DNA of 64,000 bases, taken from Cupriavidus alkaliphilus. GTDB lineage: Bacteria; Pseudomonadota; Gammaproteobacteria; Burkholderiales; Burkholderiaceae. Below, in pieces: positions 18,160-26,722 of the stretch (position 1 is the first letter of the stretch; every line of letters begins with the position of its first letter). The DNA lies in contig NZ_FMAD01000004.1 in assembly GCF_900094595.1 (NCBI RefSeq), forward strand, positions 434,001 to 498,000. Direction: 5' to 3'. The translations under genes and the position numbers were made by a program. The notes beneath the pieces are model-generated. The model was not told where the DNA came from. It saw only the letters and a list, made by a program, of their open reading frames with translations, and ran no database searches.

Positions 18160-19662
18160 TTAGGCCACCAGCTTGCCCACGGCTTCGTCGAGTGCGAGTT
18201 GCGCCCGGCTCAAGCGGTGGCGTGCGTCACGTACCCATTGTTGATCCGCCGCACGCTCCTGCGCCGCGCGCGCCAGCAGTCTTGCAACCTGGTGCGGCCC
18301 TACGCTGCCATCTGTAATCCGGGTTTCGACAAAGCGAACCGGGTCGAGCGCGTCGCGTACCGCGGTGTCGCCCAGATTCAATGCGACACCAACCGTTTCG
18401 AGCGCAGCTTCGTCCAGACGCGCACTGGTCAGTTGATCGGCGCGCAATGCTTGCGCCACGCAGTTGCGCACTGCGCGGGCGACGATGTGGTGCACCTGGC
18501 GGAAGGACAGGCGTCGCTCACGCACGATCAGATCCGCAAGATTGCTCGACGTGCACCAGCTCCCCTTGAGCGATTCGGACATGCGATCCTGGTGCACGAT
18601 CAACGTTTCGATGACGCCGGTGAACAGATCCAGCATGCTCTCGGTCGTTGCCAGGGCTTCATCGATATGAGAGACGCTGCGCATGGCCTGATCGCCCGTT
18701 CCCTCCGCGCGGAACGTAGCCAGGGCAGCTCCCAGCCACGTCACGGCCGGGCCGGCGGCCCTCCTGATGGTTTCCAGGGCGACCGGGTTCTTCTTTTGCG
18801 GAAAAATGCTGCTCGTACCGCTGTAGCTATCGTCGGATTCCACCAGTCCGAACTCGGTGCTGGACCAGATATGCAGGTCGGTAGCCAGATCGTTCAGATC
18901 GGCCATGATGAACGACAGCGCGCAGATGGCATCCGCCGCATCAAACGCTTCACGGCCAAGTTTTGAGTTTTCGACCTGGCCATCGAACCCGAGCAGCTCC
19001 GTGGTGCGCGCGCGGTTGAGCGGCCACGAGGTACCGACAAGGCCGACCGTTCCCAATGGATTGCGATTCACGCGTCCATAGGCTTGAGCCAGGCGCTCAA
19101 AGCTGTCATGCAGGCGCGAACTGAAGCTCAGCAGATAATGTCCGAACACCCAGGGCTGGGCCTGCTGCATATGCGTGTAGCCGGGCATGATGGTGTGCGC
19201 ATGACGGCGCGCCTGCTCGGCAAGCGCATCCTGGAACGCGTTCAGTTGGTCCATCACGTCCAGGATGCGGTTGCGCTTGTACAGGCGACGTACCGTGGCA
19301 CCCTGGTCAATCCGGCTGCGGCCGGTATGCATCTGGCCACCCACGTCCTCACCGACAGCGTTGAACAGATACGACTCGACCTGCAGCAGAAAGCTGCCTT
19401 TGCGCGCATCCACTGGAAACTCGGAAGGCTGCATCTGGCGGATGGTCAGCAATTGCCGCAGGATGGCGCGGCCGGTCTCCCCGGAAACAATGCCTTCTTC
19501 GACAAGCATGGTGACATGGGCCAGATCGACGGCAACGAACTCGTGAAACTGCTTGCGTTCGCGTTCGAGTCCCGGCAAGGCGTAGTGCTTGGTCAGCCGG
19601 GCGGCGGGAGGCGAACTTAGCCGGGCCTCGGCGAGTAATGTTTCGTGGGAAGTCGTAGTCAT
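18160..19662 (-). CDS. Argininosuccinate lyase-like C-N lyase (fumarase/aspartase superfamily)
   Basis: 500 residues. Superfamily regions are present: HTGRSRID near residue 110, GYTHMQQAQP near residue 165 and the flexible catalytic loop SSIFPQKKNP near residue 290. True ArgH has SSIMPQKKNPD; here Met is Phe and the Asp after Pro is Val. At 500 residues it is about 40 longer than ArgH. The superfamily eliminates an amine from a succinyl adduct to give fumarate. The catabolic setting (LysR upstream, Bug receptor downstream) suggests breakdown of an N-substituted aspartate or aminopolycarboxylate, as in EDDS lyases, rather than arginine synthesis. That is inference. Start at 19662 chosen by length; no strong ribosome site. 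Confidence 0.75.
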   Translation of the reverse strand: MTTTSHETLLAEARLSSPPAARLTKHYALPGLERERKQFHEFVAVDLAHVTMLVEEGIVSGETGRAILRQLLTIRQMQPSEFPVDARKGSFLLQVESYLFNAVGEDVGGQMHTGRSRIDQGATVRRLYKRNRILDVMDQLNAFQDALAEQARRHAHTIMPGYTHMQQAQPWVFGHYLLSFSSRLHDSFERLAQAYGRVNRNPLGTVGLVGTSWPLNRARTTELLGFDGQVENSKLGREAFDAADAICALSFIMADLNDLATDLHIWSSTEFGLVESDDSYSGTSSIFPQKKNPVALETIRRAAGPAVTWLGAALATFRAEGTGDQAMRSVSHIDEALATTESMLDLFTGVIETLIVHQDRMSESLKGSWCTSSNLADLIVRERRLSFRQVHHIVARAVRNCVAQALRADQLTSARLDEAALETVGVALNLGDTAVRDALDPVRFVETRITDGSVGPHQVARLLARAAQERAADQQWVRDARHRLSRAQLALDEAVGKLVA

Positions 19663-19909
19663 GGTAACGAGCGAGGCAAATGACGCCCGGCCATGCGGCG
19701 GCGCTTCTCTACCCAGCATAAAACGGTTCAGACGGGGGCCTCGCCGGGCGCGCTGCAAGCAGGTCGCGCGGAGCGAACGATCGGAATGAACCTTCGCCGA
19801 AAGACCGCGCCGCGGTCAGTGCTGCTGGTCCGATTCCATGACTGGATGATGAATTTCCGGGCCCGCGGGCACAACTACAGGCAGGGTTGGACGCATATAA
19901 GAAAATCTT

Positions 19910-19923
19910 CTGCGCCGGCGCAG
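19910..19923. promoter_or_regulatory. 14-bp perfect palindrome CTGCGCCGGCGCAG
   Basis: Lies 22 bases past the leftward LysR stop codon and about 250 bases before the lyase-like gene, flanked by AT-rich AAGAAAATCTT. Read leftward it gives a GC hairpin followed by a T-rich stretch, so it may end the LysR transcript; alternatively it is an operator for the lyase operon. Confidence 0.35.
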
Positions 19924-19945
19924 TTTCAGCGCTGCTTGCCGCGGA

Positions 19946-20851
19946 CTAAGGCAAGTCGACGCTCGCCTTGAAGAGTTCCCTGACCACCTTGATAAAGTCC
20001 TCGACCACCTTCGATCGCGGTTGATGGGCGGGCAAGACCATGGAGAAATGAAACAGCACGGCTGGCGACAACGGGCGCCAGACCACGCCCGGATCCCGCA
20101 CTCTGCGAGCGGTGAAGGGATCGACGACCGCCAGGCCAAGACCGCCTGAAACCAGACTGCATGCCACGTGGCCAAGCGATGTGACCACCGACCGTTTGCA
20201 CGTCACGCCGGCGGCGTCGAGTTCCATCTCCAGTCGCATGCGCACCGGGCTATTGCTGTTCAGGGAGATCAGCGACTCGTCTTGCAGGTCGGTAATCTTC
20301 AATGATCTCTTGCGCGCCAAAGCATGGCCGCGCGGGAGCACGCAGACCGCCGCGACGCTTGGTAGCGGGAAGACATCGACCCCCGGGTATTCGTCGCCAG
20401 ACATCTGAACGAATCCGATATCGATCTGGTGCGCAGCGGCGAGCTCCAGCACGCCCAGAGAGTTGCGCACATCCAGCGAGATCGCCACCTCGGGGCGGGA
20501 GAGAGAAAACTGCCTGACGCCTTCGCTGAGCAAGCTCAACCCCAACGTATGCATGGAGGCCACACGCAGCGTGCCGATGCGCGCTGACTTGAGATCCATT
20601 GCCACGCGTTCGATCTGCTCGATGCCCTGGTAGAACCGGTCCACCTCGCGGAACAACCGCTGGGCTTCCGCCCCCGGAATCAGGCGATTGCCTTCCCGCC
20701 TGAACAGGCGAATTTCCAGTCTCTTCTCGAGATCCCTGATGAGTGCGCTGACCGCGGGCTGACTGATCTTCAGCCGCTCGGCGGCCACCGTCATGCTGCC
20801 GGAGGCCATCACGCTACGGAAGGCTTCGAGTTGGCGGGGATTCAGTTGCAT
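19946..20851 (-). CDS. LysR-family transcriptional regulator
   Basis: 301 residues. N-terminal winged helix (residues 1-60) with the canonical helix SMTVAAERLKISQPAVSALI, then a linker helix and a two-lobed periplasmic-binding-like effector domain. It is on the same strand as, and 283 bases upstream of, the lyase-like gene and the Bug receptor, and is the likely local regulator of that operon. Effector unknown. Confidence 0.9.
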   Translation of the reverse strand: MQLNPRQLEAFRSVMASGSMTVAAERLKISQPAVSALIRDLEKRLEIRLFRREGNRLIPGAEAQRLFREVDRFYQGIEQIERVAMDLKSARIGTLRVASMHTLGLSLLSEGVRQFSLSRPEVAISLDVRNSLGVLELAAAHQIDIGFVQMSGDEYPGVDVFPLPSVAAVCVLPRGHALARKRSLKITDLQDESLISLNSNSPVRMRLEMELDAAGVTCKRSVVTSLGHVACSLVSGGLGLAVVDPFTARRVRDPGVVWRPLSPAVLFHFSMVLPAHQPRSKVVEDFIKVVRELFKASVDLP

Positions 20852-20928
20852 AGGTAGCTAGGCGAAGGCTCAGGGGCCTAGCCTACAACGAAGGGCATCG
20901 CCGCCCTCATAAATTTCCCTTATGCGCG

Positions 20929-21876
20929 TCATGGTCCGGGCCTGTCCCTGCGCGCCTTGTCCCGCTTCTCGCCTCCGAGCGCCTCTTCCAGGAACTGCAT
21001 CAGGGCCTGCACGCGGGCGGTACGTCCGCGCCGCGTCGGCACCAGCAACGTCACGGGCGCGCTGTCGATCTCCCAGTCGGCCAGCACCCGCACCAGCCTG
21101 CCGTGCGCGACAGCGTCGGCCGTATCCCATTCCGAACGCAGCACCAGCCCCAGGCCCTGCTCCGCCCACTGGCGCGCAACGCTGCCGTCGTTGCTGGTGT
21201 AGGCGGGCGTTACCCGCACGGTCTCGCGCGCCGACGAGCGCCGCCCGGCGCCGGTACCGGGCCGCCGAAAGCGCCACAGCGTCACGTCTTCGTCGTTCTC
21301 GCGGATGCAGATGCACGCGTGCGCGAGCAGGTCGCGCGGCTCGGCGGGCGTGCCGTGCTGGCGCAGATAAGCCGGGCTGGCGCACAGCCAGCGTGCATTG
21401 GGCGCCAGCGTGCGGGCGATCCACGATGAGTCGCGCACGGCGCCAATGTGGATCACGGCATCCGAGTCGTGCCGGTCAGGCCAGGGCGTTTCGCGCAGGT
21501 CAAGCTGCAGGCGCAAGCCAGTGTGGGCCTGCGCAAAGCGCGCCAGCAGCGGCGCGATATGTTGCCGTCCGTAGCCGAAGGGGGCGGCAATGCGCAGCGT
21601 GCCTGTGAGCCGGCTGTCCTCGCGCCGGAAAGATTCGGGCAGTGCGTTGAGCTGGGCCAGCAGCGCCGCGCCCTCCCGCGCGAAGCGTTCGCCTTCGGGT
21701 GTCAGGCTCAGCCGCCGGGCAGTGCGGGTGGCCAGCGCGAGGCCCAGGGTCGACTCCAGCTTGCGCAGGCGCGCGGACAAGGCCGGCGGCGTCACATTCA
21801 GGGCGCGCGCCGCGGCACTGAGCGAAGGCGACTGAGCCAGCGCCTCGACCAGGCGCAGGTCCTCGATCTGGATCAT
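20929..21876 (-). CDS. LysR-family transcriptional regulator, divergent from the D-amino-acid operon
   Basis: 315 residues with a winged helix at residues 1-60 (SLSAAARALNVTPPALSARLRKLE) and an effector domain ending in a basic tail. It is transcribed away from the HAD/dehydratase/RidA operon; the 110-base gap between starts holds both promoters, including AT-rich stretches near 21900-21935 and the 6-bp inverted pair AACGAT/ATCGTT. By position it should control the divergent operon, probably responding to a D-hydroxyamino acid. Confidence 0.9.
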   Translation of the reverse strand: MIQIEDLRLVEALAQSPSLSAAARALNVTPPALSARLRKLESTLGLALATRTARRLSLTPEGERFAREGAALLAQLNALPESFRREDSRLTGTLRIAAPFGYGRQHIAPLLARFAQAHTGLRLQLDLRETPWPDRHDSDAVIHIGAVRDSSWIARTLAPNARWLCASPAYLRQHGTPAEPRDLLAHACICIRENDEDVTLWRFRRPGTGAGRRSSARETVRVTPAYTSNDGSVARQWAEQGLGLVLRSEWDTADAVAHGRLVRVLADWEIDSAPVTLLVPTRRGRTARVQALMQFLEEALGGEKRDKARRDRPGP

Positions 21877-21986
21877 TCACTTCAGCTTAACGATTGATGT
21901 TCGGAAATTTAACCACAAGTCACCATATCGTTTCTACATTGGGAACCTCTGACAGCCCTGCGCAAGCCACCTCGCCAAAGGATCTC

Positions 21987-22670
21987 ATGGACAAGCCCGC
22001 TCCCCACACGTCGCCCGCCTGGCCCCGTGCCGTGCTTTTCGACCTTCTCACCGCATTACTGGATTCCTGGACTGTCTGGAACGCGGCCGCCGGTTCCGAG
22101 GCCGCGGGCCGGGCCTGGCGCGCCGAGTACCTGCGCAGGACTTACGGCTGTGGCGCCTACGTGGGCTATGAACAGCTGGTGCGGGAAGCTGCCGGCCAGG
22201 TCGGCCTGCCCGCGAGCGCACCGCAGGCGCTGGAAGCGCACTGGGACGAATTGCCTGCTTGGGACGGCGCCCGCGAGTTGCTGCACGCGCTGCGGCCGCA
22301 CTGCAAACTGGCAGTCGTGACCAACTGCTCCGAGCACCTGGGTCGCCGTGCTGCAGCCTTGCTGGACATCGACTGGGATGCCGTGGTCACCTCCGAAGCG
22401 GCCGGTTACTACAAGCCGGATCCGCGCCCCTACCAGCTCGCCCTGGCGCAGCTCGGCACGCAGGCAGCGGATGCCGCCTTTATCGCAGGCTCCGGCTACG
22501 ACATGTTCGGCACCTCGGCGGTGAGGTTGCGCACGTATTGGCATAACCGCGTCGGCCTGGCCTTGCCCGCGGGCGCGCCGGCGCCGGAAGCCGAGTCTTC
22601 GACGCTGGCGTTGGCGCTGCCGTGGGTGCGGTCCTTTCACGCTGCCAACCGCCAGGGAGATCCGCTATGA
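21987..22670 (+). CDS. HAD-superfamily hydrolase (2-haloacid dehalogenase-like subfamily)
   Basis: 227 residues. Motif I is VLFDLLTALLDSW (Asp nucleophile in FDLL), motif II VVTNCS, motif III lysine and acidic motif in YYKPDPRPYQLAL and AGSGYDMFG. Substrate is unknown; by neighbourhood it may remove phosphate from, or dehalogenate, a small hydroxy- or amino-acid derivative. The ATG at 21987 with AAAGGA upstream is chosen over an upstream ATG lacking similarity to HAD proteins. Its TGA overlaps the next ATG. Confidence 0.82.
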   Translation: MDKPAPHTSPAWPRAVLFDLLTALLDSWTVWNAAAGSEAAGRAWRAEYLRRTYGCGAYVGYEQLVREAAGQVGLPASAPQALEAHWDELPAWDGARELLHALRPHCKLAVVTNCSEHLGRRAAALLDIDWDAVVTSEAAGYYKPDPRPYQLALAQLGTQAADAAFIAGSGYDMFGTSAVRLRTYWHNRVGLALPAGAPAPEAESSTLALALPWVRSFHAANRQGDPL

Positions 22671-22936
22671 CCGGCATGCCTTGCAGGATGAACCGCCTTT
22701 GGACGATGACCGCGGTGGCCTTGTGGCCGATGGCAACGCAGGCGATGGCACAGAGCGTCGCCTTCCTGGGACACACCCTAACAATGGCAAACGCCGCCGC
22801 GGACCCGCAGCTGCGCCGGCAAATGCAGGCGGTTGGCATCGACCTGCCTGCGCCCGGCGTGGTGTCGGGCCTGATCTTGCGCGGCCTGCGCGATAACGTG
22901 CCGGCGCTGAAGGCAAAGCGCCAATTCCTGGACTGA
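22667..22936 (+). CDS. Small exported protein of unknown function
   Basis: 89 residues. A signal peptide is likely (hydrophobic core around residues 12-25, ending ATQAMAQS), leaving a mature part of about 65 residues with no cysteine. The start overlaps the HAD stop as ATGA and GGGAGA is correctly spaced, so it is probably translated as part of the operon. I recognise no family. It could be a shortened remnant of a periplasmic binding protein. Confidence 0.55.
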   Translation: MTGMPCRMNRLWTMTAVALWPMATQAMAQSVAFLGHTLTMANAAADPQLRRQMQAVGIDLPAPGVVSGLILRGLRDNVPALKAKRQFLD

Positions 22937-22952
22937 ACCCATCAAGGACGAT

Positions 22953-24098
22953 ATGACCGATTCCGCCGCCTCGCTGACAAGCCTGGAAACCCCCGCAGCA
23001 ATCATCGACACCGTGCGCATGCAGCGAAACATCCGCCGCATGCAGGCGCGCATGGACGCGCTTGGCGTGCGCTTCCGCCCGCACGTCAAGACCAGCAAGT
23101 GTTCTGAGGTCGTGCGCGCGCAGATCTTGGCGGGCGCCAGCGGCATCACGGTCTCGACGCTGAAAGAAGCCGCGCAATGCTTTGACGACGGCATCACCGA
23201 CATCCTCTACGGCGTGGGCATGGTGGCAAGCAAGCTGCCACAAGCATTGGCGCTGCGCCGCCGGGGCTGTGATCTCAAGATCGTGACCGACAACGTGGAC
23301 TCCGCGCGTGCCATCGCCGCCTTCGGCGCGGAGCATGGCGAAGCGTTCGAGGTCTGGATCGAGATCGATACCGACGGCCACCGCTCCGGCATTCGCCCGG
23401 ACGAGCCGGCGCTGTTCGATGTCGCAACCGTACTCCATGAGGGTGGCGCGCGCCTCGGCGGCGTGATGACGCACGCCGGTTCCAGCTATGACCTGGATAC
23501 CCCCGAGGCACTGGCCGCGATGGCCGAGCAGGAACGGGCCGGCTGCGCGCTCGCCGCCGAGCGGCTGCGCGAAGCCGGCCTGCCCTGCCCGGTGGTCAGC
23601 GTGGGCTCAACGCCCACGGCCCTCTCCGCGAACAGCTTGCAGGCGGTCACCGAAGTGCGCGCCGGCGTTTATGTGTTCTTCGACCTGGTGATGCGCAACG
23701 TGGGGGTCTGCTCGACCGAGGACGTAGCGCTCAGCGTGCTGACCACCGTGATCGGCCACCAGGCCGAAAAAGGCTGGGCCATCGTCGACGCCGGCTGGAT
23801 GGCCATGAGCCGCGACCGCGGCACGCAGAAACAGAAGCACGACTTCGGCTATGGCCAGGTGTGCGGAATCGACGGCGCGGTGATTCCGGGCTACATCCTG
23901 AGCGGCGCCAACCAGGAACACGGCATCCTGTCGCGCGAAGGCGGCATGGACTCCGACATCGCCAAGCACTTCCCGATCGGCACGCTGCTGCGCATCCTGC
24001 CCAACCACGCCTGCGCCACCGGTGCGCAGTTCCCCACGTACCACGCTCTCGCCGAGACGGGTGAAATCACCGAATGGAGCCGCTTGCATGGATGGTAA
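22953..24098 (+). CDS. PLP- and Zn-dependent D-serine / D-threo-3-hydroxyaspartate dehydratase-like enzyme (DSD1 family)
   Basis: 381 residues, alanine-racemase-type (fold III) PLP enzyme. The Schiff-base lysine is Lys46 in RPHVKTSK and the catalytic zinc site is His352/Cys354 in PNHACATG; both are diagnostic of the DSD1/D-THA dehydratase/D-threonine aldolase group. The family cleaves water from D-serine or D-3-hydroxyaspartate, giving an enamine that becomes pyruvate or oxaloacetate. Length (about 380) matches D-hydroxyaspartate dehydratases as I recall them. The following RidA gene overlaps by 11 bases and would handle the reactive enamine/imine product. Confidence 0.85.
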   Translation: MTDSAASLTSLETPAAIIDTVRMQRNIRRMQARMDALGVRFRPHVKTSKCSEVVRAQILAGASGITVSTLKEAAQCFDDGITDILYGVGMVASKLPQALALRRRGCDLKIVTDNVDSARAIAAFGAEHGEAFEVWIEIDTDGHRSGIRPDEPALFDVATVLHEGGARLGGVMTHAGSSYDLDTPEALAAMAEQERAGCALAAERLREAGLPCPVVSVGSTPTALSANSLQAVTEVRAGVYVFFDLVMRNVGVCSTEDVALSVLTTVIGHQAEKGWAIVDAGWMAMSRDRGTQKQKHDFGYGQVCGIDGAVIPGYILSGANQEHGILSREGGMDSDIAKHFPIGTLLRILPNHACATGAQFPTYHALAETGEITEWSRLHGW

Positions 24099-24528
24099 GC
24101 GCAACGCACGAGATGGCGCGGTACGCGCCATTCATCCCACCACGCTGGCGGCGCCAGGGGGCCACTACAGCCACGCCACGGTCGCCAACGGTATGGTGTT
24201 CGTCTCCGGCCAGCTCCCGCTTGCATCGGACGGGCGCAAGCTTGTCGACGCATCGTTCGAAGGGCAGGCGCGACAGGCGCTGGCCAACGTGGAGGCAGCA
24301 CTGGTTGCCGCGGGCAGTGGCATCGAGGGACTGACCCAGGTGCGCGTCTATGTCGACAACATCGAGAACTGGCCCGCCTTCAACCACATCTATGCCGCGT
24401 GGGCGGGAGCGGCACGTCCCGCGCGGGCCGTGGTGCCGACGGGTGCGCTTCACTTCGGCTTGAAGGTCGAGGTGGAAGCGGTGGCGGTCGTGCTGCACGA
24501 TGCCGTGGACACTGAATCCAGTGGCTAG
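24088..24528 (+). CDS. RidA/YjgF-family enamine/imine deaminase
   Basis: 146 residues. Family landmarks are NGMVFVSGQLPL, the ALANVEAAL helix and the ligand-binding arginine in ARPARAVVPTGAL. RidA proteins hydrolyse the 2-aminoacrylate-type enamines released by PLP dehydratases. The start overlaps the dehydratase stop by 11 bases in another frame, giving strong translational coupling. A 20-residue basic N-terminal extension precedes the family core. Last gene of the operon. Confidence 0.9.
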   Translation: MDGKRNARDGAVRAIHPTTLAAPGGHYSHATVANGMVFVSGQLPLASDGRKLVDASFEGQARQALANVEAALVAAGSGIEGLTQVRVYVDNIENWPAFNHIYAAWAGAARPARAVVPTGALHFGLKVEVEAVAVVLHDAVDTESSG

Positions 24529-24573
24529 CGGGGAGCCGGGGGTGGCTTTTCTTGCGTCGCCCGCGGGCTCGCC

Positions 24574-25662
24574 TTAGCGCCGGTGCTGCCGGAAAAACTG
24601 CCACATCATCATGCTGGCATCGGGCCCGACATCGCTGTGGTAGCTGTAGCGGTCGTCGCCACCGCTCCAGGCGTGGCCCAGTCCCTCCACCTCGACCAGC
24701 GTCACCAGGTCGCGGTGCCAGCGGCCGAAGCGGTATTCATGCGACCGGCCCGGGACATTGCCATCCGGCTCGAAGCGCGCGGGGCGGCCGGCGAGGCGGT
24801 CTTCCAGGCCGTTGTAGGCCAGGAACTGTCGCGCCAGCAGCCGTCCGTTGACCGGATGCACCGCGTCATCGGCCAGTCCATGGATCACCAGCGCGGGCAT
24901 CTCCGGGCCGCCCGGCGTCACGCCGGCGGCATCGAGCAGCCAGGCGGGCTCGGCCTCGGAGCCCGCCTGCATCGCGCGCAAGCCGGCACGCGGGTTGGCG
25001 GCCGCGCCGATGACCACGCCCGAATGGAGCGCCACGGCCGCCGCCTTGTCCGGATAGCGCAACGCCACCACCGCGGCCATGGCCGCGCCCGCGGACATGC
25101 CCGCCAGGTAGATCTCGCGTTCGCGCACGTCATGGCGGGCCGCCAGCGCGTCGACCAGCGCGGCCACCGCCTGCGCCTCGCGTCCGCCGTCGGCCGCGCT
25201 CAGGTCGAACCACTGCCAGCAGCGCTGCACCTGGCGGCGCAATGGCTGCTGCGGGTAGGCGACGATAAAGCCCTCGCGTTCGGCCAGCGCATTCAGGCGC
25301 GTGCCCGCGGCCAGGTCATCCGGCGTCTGGCGACAGCCGTGCAGGACCACCACCACCGGCAGCGGGCCGCGATGGGCCTTCGACGGGATGTAGAGGTGAT
25401 ATGACAGTTGCGGCACCAGTTCGCCCGGCATGGGTGCCAGGCGCAGGCGGTGGGCCTGCCAGGTGCCGGGCAGGATGCCGGGATCGGCGAGCGGGCGCGC
25501 AGGCCGGGCAGGCCGGGGCGGGTCGGGCAGGTGCGTCGGTGTAAGTGGATTCAGCGAATCCATGCGCCGGAGCCAGGATTTCACCTGGGCTTCCGTGCGG
25601 GTCTGCACGCGGCTCAAACGCCGCATGCGGGCATGCCAGTCTGCTGCAAGGCTCTTCGTCAT
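24574..25662 (-). CDS. PHB-depolymerase-family esterase
   Basis: 362 residues, alpha/beta hydrolase of the LpqC/poly(3-hydroxybutyrate) depolymerase family. The oxyanion region is VVVVLHGCRQTPDD, the nucleophile Ser is in AGMSAGAAM, the acid probably Asp in HGLADDAVHP and the histidine in GLGHAWSGG. There is no signal peptide and no substrate-binding C-terminal domain, so it is probably cytoplasmic and acts on short polyester or an acyl ester. The first 70 residues are basic and Pro-rich. AAAGGAG precedes the ATG. Monocistronic. Confidence 0.85.
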   Translation of the reverse strand: MTKSLAADWHARMRRLSRVQTRTEAQVKSWLRRMDSLNPLTPTHLPDPPRPARPARPLADPGILPGTWQAHRLRLAPMPGELVPQLSYHLYIPSKAHRGPLPVVVVLHGCRQTPDDLAAGTRLNALAEREGFIVAYPQQPLRRQVQRCWQWFDLSAADGGREAQAVAALVDALAARHDVREREIYLAGMSAGAAMAAVVALRYPDKAAAVALHSGVVIGAAANPRAGLRAMQAGSEAEPAWLLDAAGVTPGGPEMPALVIHGLADDAVHPVNGRLLARQFLAYNGLEDRLAGRPARFEPDGNVPGRSHEYRFGRWHRDLVTLVEVEGLGHAWSGGDDRYSYHSDVGPDASMMMWQFFRQHRR

Positions 25663-25840
25663 GAGGACTCCTTTGTGACGGAATCTCCCCCTATGCCTTT
25701 ATTGTTGCGTTGCAGCATACCACAGGCGTGAGCCGTCCACCCGCCATGGGCGGCTATGCGTCGGAAAAACGAAACGAAACCTTGGCGATGCCGTGGCCCG
25801 CCGGCGGCCCATCACCGCCGGGCGGCGCAAGCGGAAGATG

Positions 25841-26719
25841 TCAGCGATCGGCCACGCGCTTCCAGCCTTCGGGCGAGAAGCTGCGTATGGCCCGCGCGCG
25901 CGCGGCCGTGCCGGGTCCGAAGTCCCGTTCGTAGAACACACGGTCGCTGCCGAGCATGAAGGTATTGACACCGCTATCGCCATAGCGGGCGGGCCACGCG
26001 ATCAGGCCGTACGAGGCCTCGCTGCCCTTGCCCACCGGCAGGATGCGGTAGTGATAGCCATAGAAGGCGTCGGCGGCGGGCGTTTCGGGACCCATTGCCA
26101 GCGCGTCGGGACCGAGCGGGCTGGCGTCCTGATCGCTGGCGGCGGGCCAGTAGAGTCCGTCGGTCTTGCCGGGCGAGCTGATCAGGCGCCGGGCGAAGCG
26201 GCCCTGCCCTATCTGATCCGCATAGCGCTGCTGGGCGTCTGCCAGCTGCAGCAGGGTTTCCATGGTGACCAGCTCATTGCGACCAAGGCGGCGGCGGCGC
26301 ACTTCCTGCTTGCCGGCGGGCAGGTCGAACTGCCAGCCGCCGTTCTGCCGGGCCAGCGGCACGGGGAAGGTCCAGCCGCTCTCTCCCACCGCAATGCGCG
26401 CGCGGTTGTCGCCTTCGGGCTGCACGGCGTGGTGGCGCGCCCATGCGCCCAGGAAGTCATAGACGTCATCCTGGTCGATCGAGCCCTGTGGCACCAGCGA
26501 CTGGTATTGCCGGCCAAGCACGCGCTTCAGCGCCTCGCCATCGCTGCGCGCGATGGCATCGCCGAGCGCATCGGCCGCCGCTTCGGGGTTCGGATAGACC
26601 TGCTGAGCCGCGGCGGGGACGGCCAGCGTCAATGCCAGGGCTGCAGCCACCGCAGGCAGCACGCGCGCACCGCGGACCAAGGCGACGGCGGAGATCAGGT
26701 TACCGGTCTTGCGCATCAT
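25841..26719 (-). CDS. DUF2950 exported protein
   Basis: 292 residues with a signal peptide ending near residue 39 (VPAAAQQVYPNPEAAADAL). The DUF2950 core is seen in the YYGYHYRILP-like block (FYGYHYRILPVGKG) and the GVNTFMLGSDRVFYERDFG end. Function unknown. Its ribosome site GGAGG overlaps the stop codon of the DUF3300 gene, so the two are coupled; this gene pair recurs in many proteobacteria. Confidence 0.85.
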   Translation of the reverse strand: MMRKTGNLISAVALVRGARVLPAVAAALALTLAVPAAAQQVYPNPEAAADALGDAIARSDGEALKRVLGRQYQSLVPQGSIDQDDVYDFLGAWARHHAVQPEGDNRARIAVGESGWTFPVPLARQNGGWQFDLPAGKQEVRRRRLGRNELVTMETLLQLADAQQRYADQIGQGRFARRLISSPGKTDGLYWPAASDQDASPLGPDALAMGPETPAADAFYGYHYRILPVGKGSEASYGLIAWPARYGDSGVNTFMLGSDRVFYERDFGPGTAARARAIRSFSPEGWKRVADR

Positions 26720-26722
26720 GCT

